Shown one piece after another: positions 1-6,467 of a stretch of DNA of 15,041 nt (the stretch's first letter is position 1; each line of letters opens with the position of its first letter). This stretch comes from Methylomarinum sp964474415 (GTDB lineage: Bacteria; Pseudomonadota; Gammaproteobacteria; Methylococcales; Methylomonadaceae). A program made the translations under genes and the position numbers. Location of the stretch: NCBI GenBank assembly GCA_964474415.1, contig CAYYSO010000048.1, positions 1-15,041 on the forward strand, given 5' to 3'. The notes below the pieces were generated by a model, which was not told the DNA's origin, made no database searches, and was given only the letters and a program-made list of their open reading frames with translations.

Positions 1-31
1 TTAATCCAGTATAGCGTTTACGAATAGACAT
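1..31 (-). CDS. thrC: Threonine synthase, N-terminal fragment (gene runs off the left edge)
   Basis: Only the first ten codons are inside the window, starting with ATG at 31 on the minus strand and reading MSIRKRYTGL. The RYTGL segment is the usual N-terminus of bacterial threonine synthases, which convert O-phosphohomoserine to threonine with PLP. The call rests on this short motif plus position: the start lies 7 bases after the hom stop, on the same strand, and hom-thrC is a common proteobacterial operon order. No clear Shine-Dalgarno precedes the ATG, so translation may be coupled to hom. The catalytic domain is outside the window. Confidence 0.75.
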   Translation of the reverse strand, partial: MSIRKRYTGL

Positions 32-38
32 ATTAATT

Positions 39-1349
39 TTAATTAAGTGTTTCCAGGCGGATTTTGGCAACTTTGCCGGTAACTGTAGTTAACGCTTCAA
101 TCTCACTGATCGCGGCATTCATTTCTTTTTCTAATGTTAGCTGAGTCAGCATGATTAAAGGTAACGAGGACTCCCCTTCTTTAGGTTCTTTTTGAATCAA
201 GGCTTCTATACTAATGGAATGGGCAGCCATTAGCCGGGCAATATCGGCCAATACTCCCGGCTTATCCTCTACTGTCAAACGCAAGTAGTAGGCAGTTTTA
301 AATTCATCTTCTGCCAAGACAGGCGTATCAACAATAGCATCCGCCTGAAAAGCCAGGTGAGGCACCCGGTTTTCCGGATCGCTGGTCATCGCTCTAACCA
401 CATCAATCACATCGGCAACCACTGCAGATGCTGTGGCTTCAGCGCCGGCGCCAGCACCATAGTAGAGTGTAGGCCCCACGGCATCCCCTTTAACCAATAC
501 GGCATTCATGACGCCATCGACATTAGCCAGCAAACGGCGTTCAGGAATCAAAGTAGGATGCACTCTTAATTCAATGCCTTTTGGTGTTTTCCTGGCAATC
601 CCCAGATGCTTGATTCGATACCCCAGTTCCCCGGCATATTCAACATCTTCAGGTGTAATTTGAGTAATTCCTTCAGTATAAGCTTTATCAAACTGTAAAG
701 GAATTCCGAATGCAATTGATGCCAGAATCGTTAGTTTATGCGCAGCGTCAATGCCTTCAACATCAAAAGTGGGATCCGCTTCGGCATAGCCCAATGCCTG
801 AGCTTCTGCCAGAACATCAGCAAAATCGCGACCTTTATCGCGCATTTCTGTCAAAATAAAATTACCGGTACCATTAATAATACCTGCCAGCCATTCGATC
901 TGATTGCCGCTCAAGCCTTCGCGAATCGCTTTGATAATCGGAATGCCGCCGGCAACCGCCGCTTCAAACAATACCATGACGCCTTTTTCGCTGGCTTTAC
1001 TGAAAATTTCATTGCCATGCAGTGCAATCAATGCCTTATTGGCAGTTACCACATGTTTTCCATTGGCAATGGCCTGCAGAACCAGATCTTTCGCTAACCC
1101 TTTGCCACCAATCAATTCCAGCACAATGTCAATCTCAGGGTTATTAACAATTTCAGCTGGATCACTGGTTAATACAATCCCCTGGGTATCACAAATGCGT
1201 TGCCGGTCAAGGTTTCTTGCTGAAGCATGTGTAACGATAATTTGTCGTCCTGCTCTACGGGCAATCTCATCCGCGTTCCTTCTCAATACATTAACTGTGC
1301 CGCCGCCTACCGTACCCAGTCCTAATACGCCTACTTTAACCGGTTTCAA
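39..1349 (-). CDS. hom: Homoserine dehydrogenase with C-terminal ACT domain
   Basis: Reduces aspartate semialdehyde to homoserine with NAD(P)H, the branch step toward threonine and methionine, in the cytoplasm. The 436-residue protein has the standard monofunctional layout. An N-terminal Rossmann domain carries GLGTVG at residues 10-15 and the TANK segment with K105. The catalytic domain has GIINGTGNF at about 157-165 and DPTFDVEGIDAAHK at 192-205, where K205 is the expected catalytic lysine. An ACT regulatory domain spans about 353-428, including LTVEDKPGVLADI. This suggests end-product (threonine) feedback, as known for this family. The start is a TTG at 1349, supported by AGGAG at 1356-1360, six bases upstream; no ATG fits. 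It lies 40 bases after alaC and 7 before thrC, so the three genes are probably co-transcribed. Confidence 0.96.
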   Translation of the reverse strand: MKPVKVGVLGLGTVGGGTVNVLRRNADEIARRAGRQIIVTHASARNLDRQRICDTQGIVLTSDPAEIVNNPEIDIVLELIGGKGLAKDLVLQAIANGKHVVTANKALIALHGNEIFSKASEKGVMVLFEAAVAGGIPIIKAIREGLSGNQIEWLAGIINGTGNFILTEMRDKGRDFADVLAEAQALGYAEADPTFDVEGIDAAHKLTILASIAFGIPLQFDKAYTEGITQITPEDVEYAGELGYRIKHLGIARKTPKGIELRVHPTLIPERRLLANVDGVMNAVLVKGDAVGPTLYYGAGAGAEATASAVVADVIDVVRAMTSDPENRVPHLAFQADAIVDTPVLAEDEFKTAYYLRLTVEDKPGVLADIARLMAAHSISIEALIQKEPKEGESSLPLIMLTQLTLEKEMNAAISEIEALTTVTGKVAKIRLETLN

Positions 1350-1389
1350 ATGTCACTCCTAAACTGTAAAACTCTTTATCGACCGTCTA

Positions 1390-2574
1390 TTATACTACGT
1401 TGTCTTTCTTGAGCATATTACGAATACCGCGCAAAGCCTGACGAGTCCTGTGCTCATTTTCAATCAGACTGAAGCGTACATGATCATCCCCGTGTTGTCC
1501 AAAGCCTATCCCGGGTGACACGGCAACCTTGGCATCAATGATCATTTTTTTACAAAACTCCAGAGACCCCATCTCCTTGTAAAATTCAGGTATCGGTGCC
1601 CAGACAAACATAGTCGCTTGCGGTTTTTCAACTGACCAACCCATCGCATTTAGACCATCACACAATACATCCCGGCGGTTCTTGTACATATCACAAATCT
1701 CCTGCACACATTGCTGAGACCCTTCCAGAGCAGCAATCGCGGCAACCTGAATCGGCGTAAAAGTCCCGTAATCCATATACGATTTAATCCGGGTTAATGC
1801 GGCTACCAGCGTGGGGTTTCCACACATAAAACCGACCCGCCATCCCGGCATGTTGTAACTTTTGGACAATGAATAAAATTCAACAGCAACATCTTTAGCC
1901 CCTTCAACTTGTAAAATGGAGGGTGCCCTATAGCCGTCAAAGACTATATCGGCATAAGCAATATCATGAACAACCCAGATATTGTGTTCCTTGGCAATAG
2001 ATACAACTTTTTCAAAGAAGTCCAGTTCTATGCATTGCGTCGTTGGATTCCCCGGAAAATTAAGAATCAGCATTTTGGGTTTCGGCCAGGAATCATCAAT
2101 CGCTTTTCTTAATTCTTCAAAGAAATCCACTCCTGACACTAACGGTACATGTCTTAAATCAGCACCTGCAATGACGACTCCATAGGGATGAATTGGATAG
2201 GCCGGATTAGGAACCAAAACCACATCACCCGGTCCCAGCGTTGCTAGCGCCAGATGGGCCAGGCCCTCTTTGGAGCCTATGGTGACAATAGCTTCTGTCT
2301 CGGGGTCTAAATTCACTCGATAACGTTTTTTGTACCAGTCACAAATTGCTTTACGTAAACGTGGAATACCTTTGGAAACAGAATATCGGTGAGTATCACC
2401 CCGTTCTACCACCTCAACTAATTTGGCGACAATATGTTCAGGTGTGGGCTGATCAGGATTCCCCATCCCGAAATCAATGATATCTTCACCTTCGGAACGG
2501 GCTTTGGCCTTTAATTCGTTGACAATGTTAAAAACATAGGGAGGGAGGCGTTTAATGCGGTGGAATTCTTCCAT
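1390..2574 (-). CDS. alaC: PLP-dependent class I/II aminotransferase, AlaC type (glutamate-pyruvate transaminase)
   Basis: Fold-type I aminotransferase of 394 residues that most resembles AlaC, which interconverts pyruvate plus glutamate and alanine plus 2-oxoglutarate. The start MEEFHRIKRLPPYVF is characteristic of the AlaC group. Other family features seen are FGMGNPDQPTP at 35-45 (substrate binding), NFPGNPT at 172-178 (N176 contacts PLP), D204 and Y207 (cofactor ring), the Schiff-base lysine K238 in SLSKSYNMPGWR, and R246 (phosphate). It is the first gene of a likely alaC-hom-thrC operon. No strong Shine-Dalgarno precedes the ATG, but a perfect TATAAT lies 35 bases upstream. Exact substrate specificity cannot be read from sequence; related enzymes also act on other amino donors. 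Confidence 0.9.
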   Translation of the reverse strand: MEEFHRIKRLPPYVFNIVNELKAKARSEGEDIIDFGMGNPDQPTPEHIVAKLVEVVERGDTHRYSVSKGIPRLRKAICDWYKKRYRVNLDPETEAIVTIGSKEGLAHLALATLGPGDVVLVPNPAYPIHPYGVVIAGADLRHVPLVSGVDFFEELRKAIDDSWPKPKMLILNFPGNPTTQCIELDFFEKVVSIAKEHNIWVVHDIAYADIVFDGYRAPSILQVEGAKDVAVEFYSLSKSYNMPGWRVGFMCGNPTLVAALTRIKSYMDYGTFTPIQVAAIAALEGSQQCVQEICDMYKNRRDVLCDGLNAMGWSVEKPQATMFVWAPIPEFYKEMGSLEFCKKMIIDAKVAVSPGIGFGQHGDDHVRFSLIENEHRTRQALRGIRNMLKKDNVV

Positions 2575-2608
2575 TAACTATTCTAAAAATTAGTTGTCAG
2601 TATGACGT

Positions 2609-2614
2609 ATTATA
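2609..2614 (-). promoter_or_regulatory. Candidate -10 element of the alaC-hom-thrC operon
   Basis: On the minus strand a perfect TATAAT lies 35 bases upstream of the alaC ATG. The hexamer 17 bases further upstream (TGTTTC, 2632-2637) is a poor -35 match, so the promoter would be weak or activator-dependent. No other promoter-like match was seen between the decayed hicB gene and alaC. Confidence 0.4.
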
Positions 2615-2714
2615 TGTTAAGTAACGTGCCTGAAACAGATCAGACAACGACCAAGCTGAGATGCTGACAAAAGCGTTAGAGGAACGTAGCTTTTGGCAAT
2701 CAGCTGAAGCGTGG

Positions 2715-2927
2715 TTATGCGGCAACCTCTCTATACTCTACAAAACTATTTGGTTGTGGTATCTCTTCACCATCTTGTTTCATGCTTTCAATATGAAATC
2801 CGGTTGCCTATCGAATTTGTTCTTCAACATCTTTAATTGTGGAGCCAGTAGCTGCACAACCAGGAAGATCAGGAACAAATGCAGAGAAGTTTGATTCTAC
2901 CTTTTCGATCGCAACTGCATATTTCAT
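2715..2927 (-). pseudogene. hicB: hicB-type antitoxin pseudogene with internal amber stop
   Basis: Reading the minus strand from the ATG at 2927 gives MKYAVAIEKVESNFSAFVPD followed by LPGCAATGSTIKDVEEQIR, a textbook HicB N-terminal partial RNase-H fold. A TAG stop sits at codon 40. The same frame then continues with ATGFHIESMKQDGEEIPQP to a normal TAA at 2715, matching the rest of a HicB domain of about 70 residues. The stop falls where family members have an acidic or polar helix residue, so a single base change is the likely lesion. In intact systems HicB binds and blocks the HicA mRNA-interferase and represses the operon. It begins 7 bases after the hicA remnant, the normal hicA-hicB order. 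A short DNA-binding or HTH C-terminus is absent. Confidence 0.85.
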
Positions 2928-2934
2928 GAAATAC

Positions 2935-3126
2935 TTACCTCCAACCCACCTGTTTGTAAATGCTGCTCAAAGTTCCGGGGGCTAAACATCACTTGGCTTA
3001 CCAGCAACAGTGACATGCTCGGGTTTGCTGGCGTGTTTGAACTGACGATAACTTCCGCGAGTAGCATATAAATACCAGCCATCCTAATGATTTATATTCA
3101 ATTGAGCCGCATAACTACGAATTCAT
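2935..3126 (-). pseudogene. hicA: hicA-type mRNA interferase toxin pseudogene (frameshifted)
   Basis: HicA toxins are small double-stranded-RNA-binding-fold mRNA interferases of about 60 residues. The minus strand here encodes DGWYLYATRGSYRQFKHASK and then PEHVTVAGKPSD, the HicA core including the family's conserved G-S-x-R-Q-F segment, where HicA usually has the catalytic histidine (GSHRQF) but this copy has Y. After KPSD the frame meets a TAG; shifting frame restores LAPGTLSSIYKQVGWR and a TAA at 2935, the usual HicA C-terminus. The N-terminal 15 or so codons after the ATG at 3126 (MNS, then TAG) are also out of frame. The span of 192 bases equals a full-length hicA, so decay is by small indels rather than truncation. 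With two or more shifts and a His-to-Tyr change it cannot make active toxin. Confidence 0.83.
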
Positions 3127-3344
3127 TTGTACGAACAGAGTTGCCGAAACCATTTCATACACTTTCTAAGGTACTGTTATTGCTTGTTTATGTCAAATTC
3201 TATTCTGCCTTGCTTATCCAAGATCAGCCATTGGTTGGCTCTGGCAATGTATAACGGGAAGCTGTATAAAACCGCGAAAATACATCAATTGCCATTGTTT
3301 TACCCAATAAATATACACTTAATAACAATAACGCCCGACACTTT

Positions 3345-3720
3345 AAACTTCATACCTCGCTCGCTGTATCGGCTCGTTTGAGCAACTCACTGAGCTTATC
3401 GGCATTAACAGAATAGAGGATAAGCCGATACTGGCACGACTATAAAACTTAGACAAGATCTGTAAATATTCTACGCCACTTTCTAACAGACCATCGCCGA
3501 TTTAAAAAAATCATTTTCTTCCAGATTACTCAAAATAACAACAAATTCATCGCCAACATCGTGATCCAGAGTATCATTAACATCTTTAAACCTAGAAAGA
3601 TCCGTTGGGCACGAAATTATACTGCAGTTTCTTGGTTTTACTTGCCTTCGGCACTCGCTAAAATAATTTTGGTCCGCGTAACCATTTGGCGTTCCAGTCA
3701 ATGGTTATGTGGCATTTTTC
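3345..3720 (-). pseudogene. Decayed GGDEF (diguanylate cyclase) domain
   Basis: GGDEF domains make cyclic di-GMP from two GTP. Minus-strand pieces in order match one domain. Near 3701 LTGTPNG and then YFSECRRQ correspond to the xLTGLPNRxxF start. RFKDVNDTLDHDVGD follows at about 3600-3550, matching the family's DxDxFKxxNDxxGHxxGD with the first metal aspartate region changed to DLS. It runs straight into EFVVILSNLEEN, which belongs after the GGDEF signature some 27-30 residues later, so the middle was deleted at the repeated G-D-E codons. Then come two in-frame TAG stops flanking KVA, a shifted ASIGLSS (family SIGIS) and, in another frame, NADKLSELLKRADTA (family LLxxADxAMY). No upstream sensor or downstream EAL domain is recognisable. 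Exact edges are uncertain. Confidence 0.78.
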
Positions 3721-3842
3721 CAACTGGCTTTTTGTTGTTTTGTCAGTATGATTTGTATTACTTTTCTAGGCATAATACCTAGCATACCTAAATAATTAAT
3801 ATTATAAACACAATTAAACACTCGCTCTAATAAGGTGAATTT

Positions 3843-4859
3843 ATGTCTGAACCAACCAAACTGCGCTGGGGTATTCTTGGTGCGGCACGCATTAATCAAC
3901 GGCTATTACCTGCAATCGTTGAGACTTCCAATAGCAAACTGGTTGCTATTGCCAGCCGTCGTCCTGGCGCTGCCGCAGAAACTCTGATGCAATATGCACC
4001 TCATCAACAAGATGTTAAAACTTATGATGACCCGGAACTGTTATTAAAAGATCCGAACATTCAGGCAGTTTATTGTCCTATGGCTAATGAAGAACATGCC
4101 GAATGGGTTCTACGCGCTATTGAACACGGTAAACACGTTTTATGCGAAAAACCGATGGCATTAACTGTTGCTGATATTGAGGCTATTGAAGCCGCCGCCA
4201 GCAAACAAAATGTCAAAGTCATGGAAGGCTTTATGTACCGCTTTCACCCCCAGCTTGCCCGTATAAAAGAACTGATTGATTCGGGAATTATCGGTGAGAT
4301 TCGTACGGTTCGTAGCTGTTTTTCTTTTATGATGCAACCGGCCCGGCTTTATCGTCTGAACAGAGAGGTTGCAAACGGTGGCGGCGCCATGTGGGATATT
4401 GGTTGCTATGCCATTCATACTATCCGCACGTTTTTTGATCACCCTCCTGTCGCTGTTACTGCCATGGCAAAATACGTGGAAAGTGGTGCGGATATCAGCA
4501 ACAGCGGTGTACTGGATTTTGGCGATGGTCGCTTTGCCCATTTTGATTTCAGTTTTGAGCGAGCCCGACGTGCCGAATATGAAATTACCGGCACCCAGGG
4601 TGGTTTAAAATGTCATAATGTCTGGCTGTTGCCTCACGGCGATAGTCCGGTAATTTCGTGGTGGACGGAAGCAGGTCAGCAATGTGAAGAAAAATTGCCG
4701 GCAGCCAATCATTTCTGTTTAGAAATTGAACATTTTAGTGATTGCGTTCTAAATGATAAAGCGCCCGCACTGCCACTCAATGATGCTAAAGACAATTGCC
4801 GGACTATCGTAGCAGCTATAGAATCGGCAGCAACAGGCCAACAGATTAAAATCGCCTAA
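3843..4859 (+). CDS. Gfo/Idh/MocA-family NAD(P)-dependent oxidoreductase
   Basis: Soluble dehydrogenase of 338 residues acting on a sugar, inositol-like or diol substrate that cannot be named from sequence. The N-terminal Rossmann fold has GILGAARI at 10-17 and CEKPMAL at 101-107; K103 of the EKP motif is the family's conserved active-site lysine. The C-terminal alpha/beta substrate domain contains GGGAMWDIGCYAIH at 179-192, with D185 and H192 in the usual catalytic positions, and MEGFMYRFHPQ at 127-136. This pattern resembles the dimeric dihydrodiol dehydrogenase / xylose dehydrogenase branch. AAGGTG lies about 6 bases upstream of the ATG. The next gene, a rubredoxin, starts 24 bases downstream and is probably co-transcribed, though a functional link is not obvious. 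Confidence 0.93.
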   Translation: MSEPTKLRWGILGAARINQRLLPAIVETSNSKLVAIASRRPGAAAETLMQYAPHQQDVKTYDDPELLLKDPNIQAVYCPMANEEHAEWVLRAIEHGKHVLCEKPMALTVADIEAIEAAASKQNVKVMEGFMYRFHPQLARIKELIDSGIIGEIRTVRSCFSFMMQPARLYRLNREVANGGGAMWDIGCYAIHTIRTFFDHPPVAVTAMAKYVESGADISNSGVLDFGDGRFAHFDFSFERARRAEYEITGTQGGLKCHNVWLLPHGDSPVISWWTEAGQQCEEKLPAANHFCLEIEHFSDCVLNDKAPALPLNDAKDNCRTIVAAIESAATGQQIKIA

Positions 4860-4883
4860 ACCATTGGTTACTGGAGACTCAAT

Positions 4884-5054
4884 ATGTCTGAATTTAAAAA
4901 ATATCGTTGCCTGGAATGTGAACACTTGTATGATGAAGAAAAAGGCGATCCCGATAGCGGCATAGCGCCTGGGACACGATGGGAGGATATCCCCGACGAC
5001 TGGGCTTGTCCGGTTTGCGGTGCACCAAAAGACTTTTTTAAATTGATTGAATAA
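4884..5054 (+). CDS. Rubredoxin
   Basis: A 56-residue electron carrier with one Fe(Cys)4 site, acting in the cytoplasm. The protein begins MSEFKKYRCLECEHLYD and has both metal-binding knuckles, CLEC at 9-12 and CPVC at 42-45, together with the family's PGTRWEDIPDDW segment at 29-40 and the C-terminal KDFFKLIE. The length is standard. CTGGAG at 4871-4876 is a good Shine-Dalgarno for the ATG at 4884. It follows the Gfo/Idh oxidoreductase by 24 bases on the same strand and converges with a peroxiredoxin gene. Rubredoxins in related bacteria feed electrons to alkane hydroxylases, oxygen reductases or peroxidases; none of these is next to it except the peroxiredoxin, so the partner is unknown. Confidence 0.96.
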   Translation: MSEFKKYRCLECEHLYDEEKGDPDSGIAPGTRWEDIPDDWACPVCGAPKDFFKLIE

Positions 5055-5072
5055 CTGCCGCTTCTCACGCTT

Positions 5073-5126
5073 TTGATTTGTCAGAATATACCATAACACC
5101 GCATATAGCATGTTCTGACAGATCAA
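5073..5126. terminator. Long inverted repeat between convergent genes (possible bidirectional terminator)
   Basis: TTGAT-TT-GTCAGAA at 5073-5086 pairs with TTCTGAC-AG-ATCAA at 5113-5126: twelve base pairs interrupted by a 2x2 mismatch, with a 26-base loop. It sits exactly in the 81-base gap between the convergent rubredoxin and bcp stops, where a shared terminator is expected. There is no strong T-run on either side and the loop is long, so termination is inferred from position. Confidence 0.45.
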
Positions 5127-5135
5127 GATTGGTGA

Positions 5136-5615
5136 TTATGCCTGAGGAGCGCCCAAGGCTTTTACCTTTTCCAGTATTTCCTGAGCATGTCCTTCATGAT
5201 TGACACCGTATAGAGCTTCTTCCAATGCCCCGTCCTTATTGATGATAAAAGTTGAACGAACAATTTTCATCTTTTTGACCCCCTCTTTTTCCACTTCCTG
5301 CCAAACACCATAATTTTCACACAAATCACCGGAAGTATCGGCTAGTAACTCCACATTCAAACCATATTTTCCAATAAATTCGCGGTGACTGGCACAAGTA
5401 TCTTTACTCACACCGACGATAACCGTATCTAAATCATCAAACTCTTTTGCCATCGCGGTAAAATCATTGGCTTCTATAGTACATCCCGGGGTATCGTCCT
5501 TAGGATAAAAATACAGAACCACATTTTTATTCCCCACATAATCGTTTAAAGATACTAATTGATTATCCTGATTATAAGACCTGAAAAAAGGTGCAGGATC
5601 ATTTTTATTTAACAT
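5136..5615 (-). CDS. bcp: Thioredoxin-dependent peroxiredoxin, Bcp/PrxQ type
   Basis: Reduces hydrogen peroxide and organic peroxides with thioredoxin-type donors. The start chosen is ATG 5615 (MLNKNDPAP), not the upstream end of the open frame: AGGAGA at 5621-5626 fits it, the 159-residue product matches family length, and the upstream codons look non-coding. Visible motifs are FYPKDDTPGCTIEANDF with the peroxidatic cysteine C45, the active-site proline and threonine of DTPGC, and the GVSKDTCASH segment. Position 50, the resolving cysteine in many E. coli-like Bcp proteins, is asparagine here. C74 or C99 may serve instead, or the enzyme may be one-cysteine. It is monocistronic and converges on the rubredoxin gene. 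Confidence 0.93.
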   Translation of the reverse strand: MLNKNDPAPFFRSYNQDNQLVSLNDYVGNKNVVLYFYPKDDTPGCTIEANDFTAMAKEFDDLDTVIVGVSKDTCASHREFIGKYGLNVELLADTSGDLCENYGVWQEVEKEGVKKMKIVRSTFIINKDGALEEALYGVNHEGHAQEILEKVKALGAPQA

Positions 5616-5810
5616 ACGATTCTCCTGGTAACATATACTGCGCGCGACTACAGTTACGGTCGTGCGAAATATAACAATATTGATAGATATATGTTGTACA
5701 GCAGGCGCGTTGCCCAACCGACACAAACTATTATTTACGCGCCACTATAAACTTGACGAATACCAGTTTGTGTATTCCCTTCTAGATTTAACCATAAAAC
5801 CCGGGATAAA

Positions 5811-5854
5811 AGCCAGGAAACTGGCTGATAATGAGTAGCCGATAAGAAAGTTTC
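5811..5854. promoter_or_regulatory. Two mutually exclusive hairpins in the bcp upstream region
   Basis: AGCCAG-GAAA-CTGGCT at 5811-5826 is a perfect six-pair hairpin with a GNRA-type loop on the plus strand. The right arm can instead pair downstream: GAAACT (5817-5822) with AGTTTC (5849-5854), enclosing GGCT (5823-5826) with AGCC (5837-5840). Such competition is typical of attenuators and riboswitch expression platforms, but no known riboswitch class was recognised. The block lies about 200 bases upstream of bcp (minus strand) and 18 bases before an ATG at 5872 on the plus strand that does not open a convincing gene. The rest of 5616-5880 shows no other feature. Confidence 0.35.
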
Positions 5855-5879
5855 AGTTGGAGAGAATTGAAATGGAAAT

Positions 5880-5915
5880 AAAAAAAGGCAGTGTCGCCAA
5901 TAACGAACACTGCCT
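5880..5915 (-). terminator. Rho-independent terminator of the small membrane-protein gene
   Basis: AGGCAGTGT (5886-5894) and ACACTGCCT (5907-5915) form a perfect nine-pair stem with a 12-base loop. Read on the minus strand the hairpin is followed directly by seven T residues (A-run 5880-5886 on the plus strand, its last base shared with the stem). It lies 48 bases past the stop of the 54-residue protein gene on the same strand, and separates that gene from bcp. Confidence 0.85.
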
Positions 5916-5962
5916 ATTAACACATAGGAGAGAATTTTTTGATAACAACTATTTTAGTTTAC

Positions 5963-6127
5963 TTAATTTCTATAGGCTGAATTACTCGCATCTTCTGCAA
6001 TCAACTGCGCAGCTTTATCATACTTCTGACTTTCTGTATTTTTCACCATAAAAATGGTACCCGCAAATAATACAACGCCAACAACAATATATAACCAGAA
6101 ATTATCTTTTTCTTGTGTTTCGCTCAT
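5963..6127 (-). CDS. Small single-pass membrane protein of unknown function
   Basis: A 54-residue protein not seen in larger-ORF scans. It starts MSETQEKDNFWLY and has one hydrophobic segment (about residues 10-27, ending FAGTIFM), followed by a soluble polar tail that begins KNTESQKYDKAAQLI and ends in SNSAYRN. Support for a real gene is an AAGGA Shine-Dalgarno about eight bases before the ATG, a clean hydrophobic helix with charged flanks, and a strong rho-independent terminator 48 bases past the stop. An FNR/Anr-like palindrome lies about 90 bases upstream. The size and single helix resemble accessory subunits of respiratory complexes (CcoQ- or CydX-like), but no family motif is present, so this is only a shape comparison. 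It is transcribed alone. Confidence 0.75.
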   Translation of the reverse strand: MSETQEKDNFWLYIVVGVVLFAGTIFMVKNTESQKYDKAAQLIAEDASNSAYRN

Positions 6128-6467
6128 TATTATTTTCCTTTTCTATAAGTTTGATTAAAACAACATTGAAATAAATTCAACGCTGCTAACAATATCAAAA
6201 CCATAGTAATTATTTTTGACATATATCAATAAAATCCTTAATAATCAAACATGTATCGACACAATACTTTATCACTCACCCCATTACATGTTGTGCTCAT
6301 TACTTACCCAAACGCCCCTCTATTTGTTGCGAAGCTATTTTCTGTAAAGATAACGGCTAACGATGGCGACTGAATCTACATTAAAGTCACAGGGTCAGAT
6401 TCAAGAAAAATTGTAATACTTCGCCGTTTTTTCAAATAATAAAACTGATTAGCAGCAACATTGCCTC
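6128..6467. other. Intergenic region, 340 bases, AT-rich
   Basis: No coding potential was recognised on either strand. It contains the FNR-like site (6216-6229) listed separately, and a seven-pair inverted repeat TGAATCT (6371-6377) / AGATTCA (6397-6403) that encloses CAGGGTC; this resembles intergenic REP-like elements, but the match is too short to name. No T-rich terminator was seen behind the TraB/GumN stop at 6468. Confidence 0.5.
6216..6229 (-). promoter_or_regulatory. FNR/Anr-like binding site upstream of the small membrane-protein gene
   Basis: TTGAC-ATAT-ATCAA matches the FNR/CRP-family oxygen-regulator consensus TTGAT-N4-ATCAA at nine of ten fixed bases. A minus-strand -10-like TATTGT (6189-6194) lies 31 bases from the centre of the palindrome, close to the spacing of a class II FNR-activated promoter (site centred near -41.5). 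The leader would be about 55 bases. The same bases also give TTGACA on the plus strand, but no plus-strand gene follows. A single degenerate 14-mer in AT-rich DNA can occur by chance. Confidence 0.45.

Larger units (their letters stand above)
2575..3842. other. 1.27-kb stretch without intact genes (gene graveyard)
   Basis: No intact gene is seen between alaC and the Gfo/Idh oxidoreductase. Translation of the minus strand with frame changes shows remains of three genes: hicB (2715-2927), hicA (2935-3126) and a GGDEF domain (about 3345-3720), each listed separately. The open frames longer than 60 codons here do not look like proteins. From 3127 to 3344 nothing was recognised with confidence. 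An imperfect hairpin AAAAGC...GCTTTT at 2668-2693 could end transcription of the old hicAB pair. A short dyad CTAGG-N7-CCTAG lies at 3766-3782, about 60 bases before the oxidoreductase start, and could be an operator or chance. Confidence 0.7.

Noticed and set aside
2668..2693. AAAAGC...GCTTTT hairpin as a definite terminator
   Set aside because: The stem is interrupted by a three-base bulge and the T-run is only four; it is mentioned only as a possibility for the dead hicAB pair.
3127..3300. Minus-strand string ANQWLILDKQGRIEFDI as a further protein remnant
   Set aside because: It looks protein-like, but no family could be named and it is too short to separate from chance.
3127..3381. Plus-strand open frame of 84 codons
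   Set aside because: It lies antisense to the end of the GGDEF remnant and reads as random composition without a ribosome site.
5616..5726. N-terminal extension of the Bcp open frame to 196 residues
   Set aside because: The added residues do not resemble any peroxiredoxin N-terminus, while ATG 5615 has a well-placed AGGAGA and gives the standard family length.
5857..6051. Plus-strand open frame of 64 codons beginning near the GGAGAG-ATG at 5872
   Set aside because: It runs through the minus-strand terminator hairpin and antisense to the 54-residue membrane-protein gene, and its product has no protein-like pattern.
6371..6403. Inverted repeat around CAGGGTC as a REP/RAYT-type mobile element end
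   Set aside because: Only a seven-pair stem is present, there is no transposase gene and no second copy was seen in the window.
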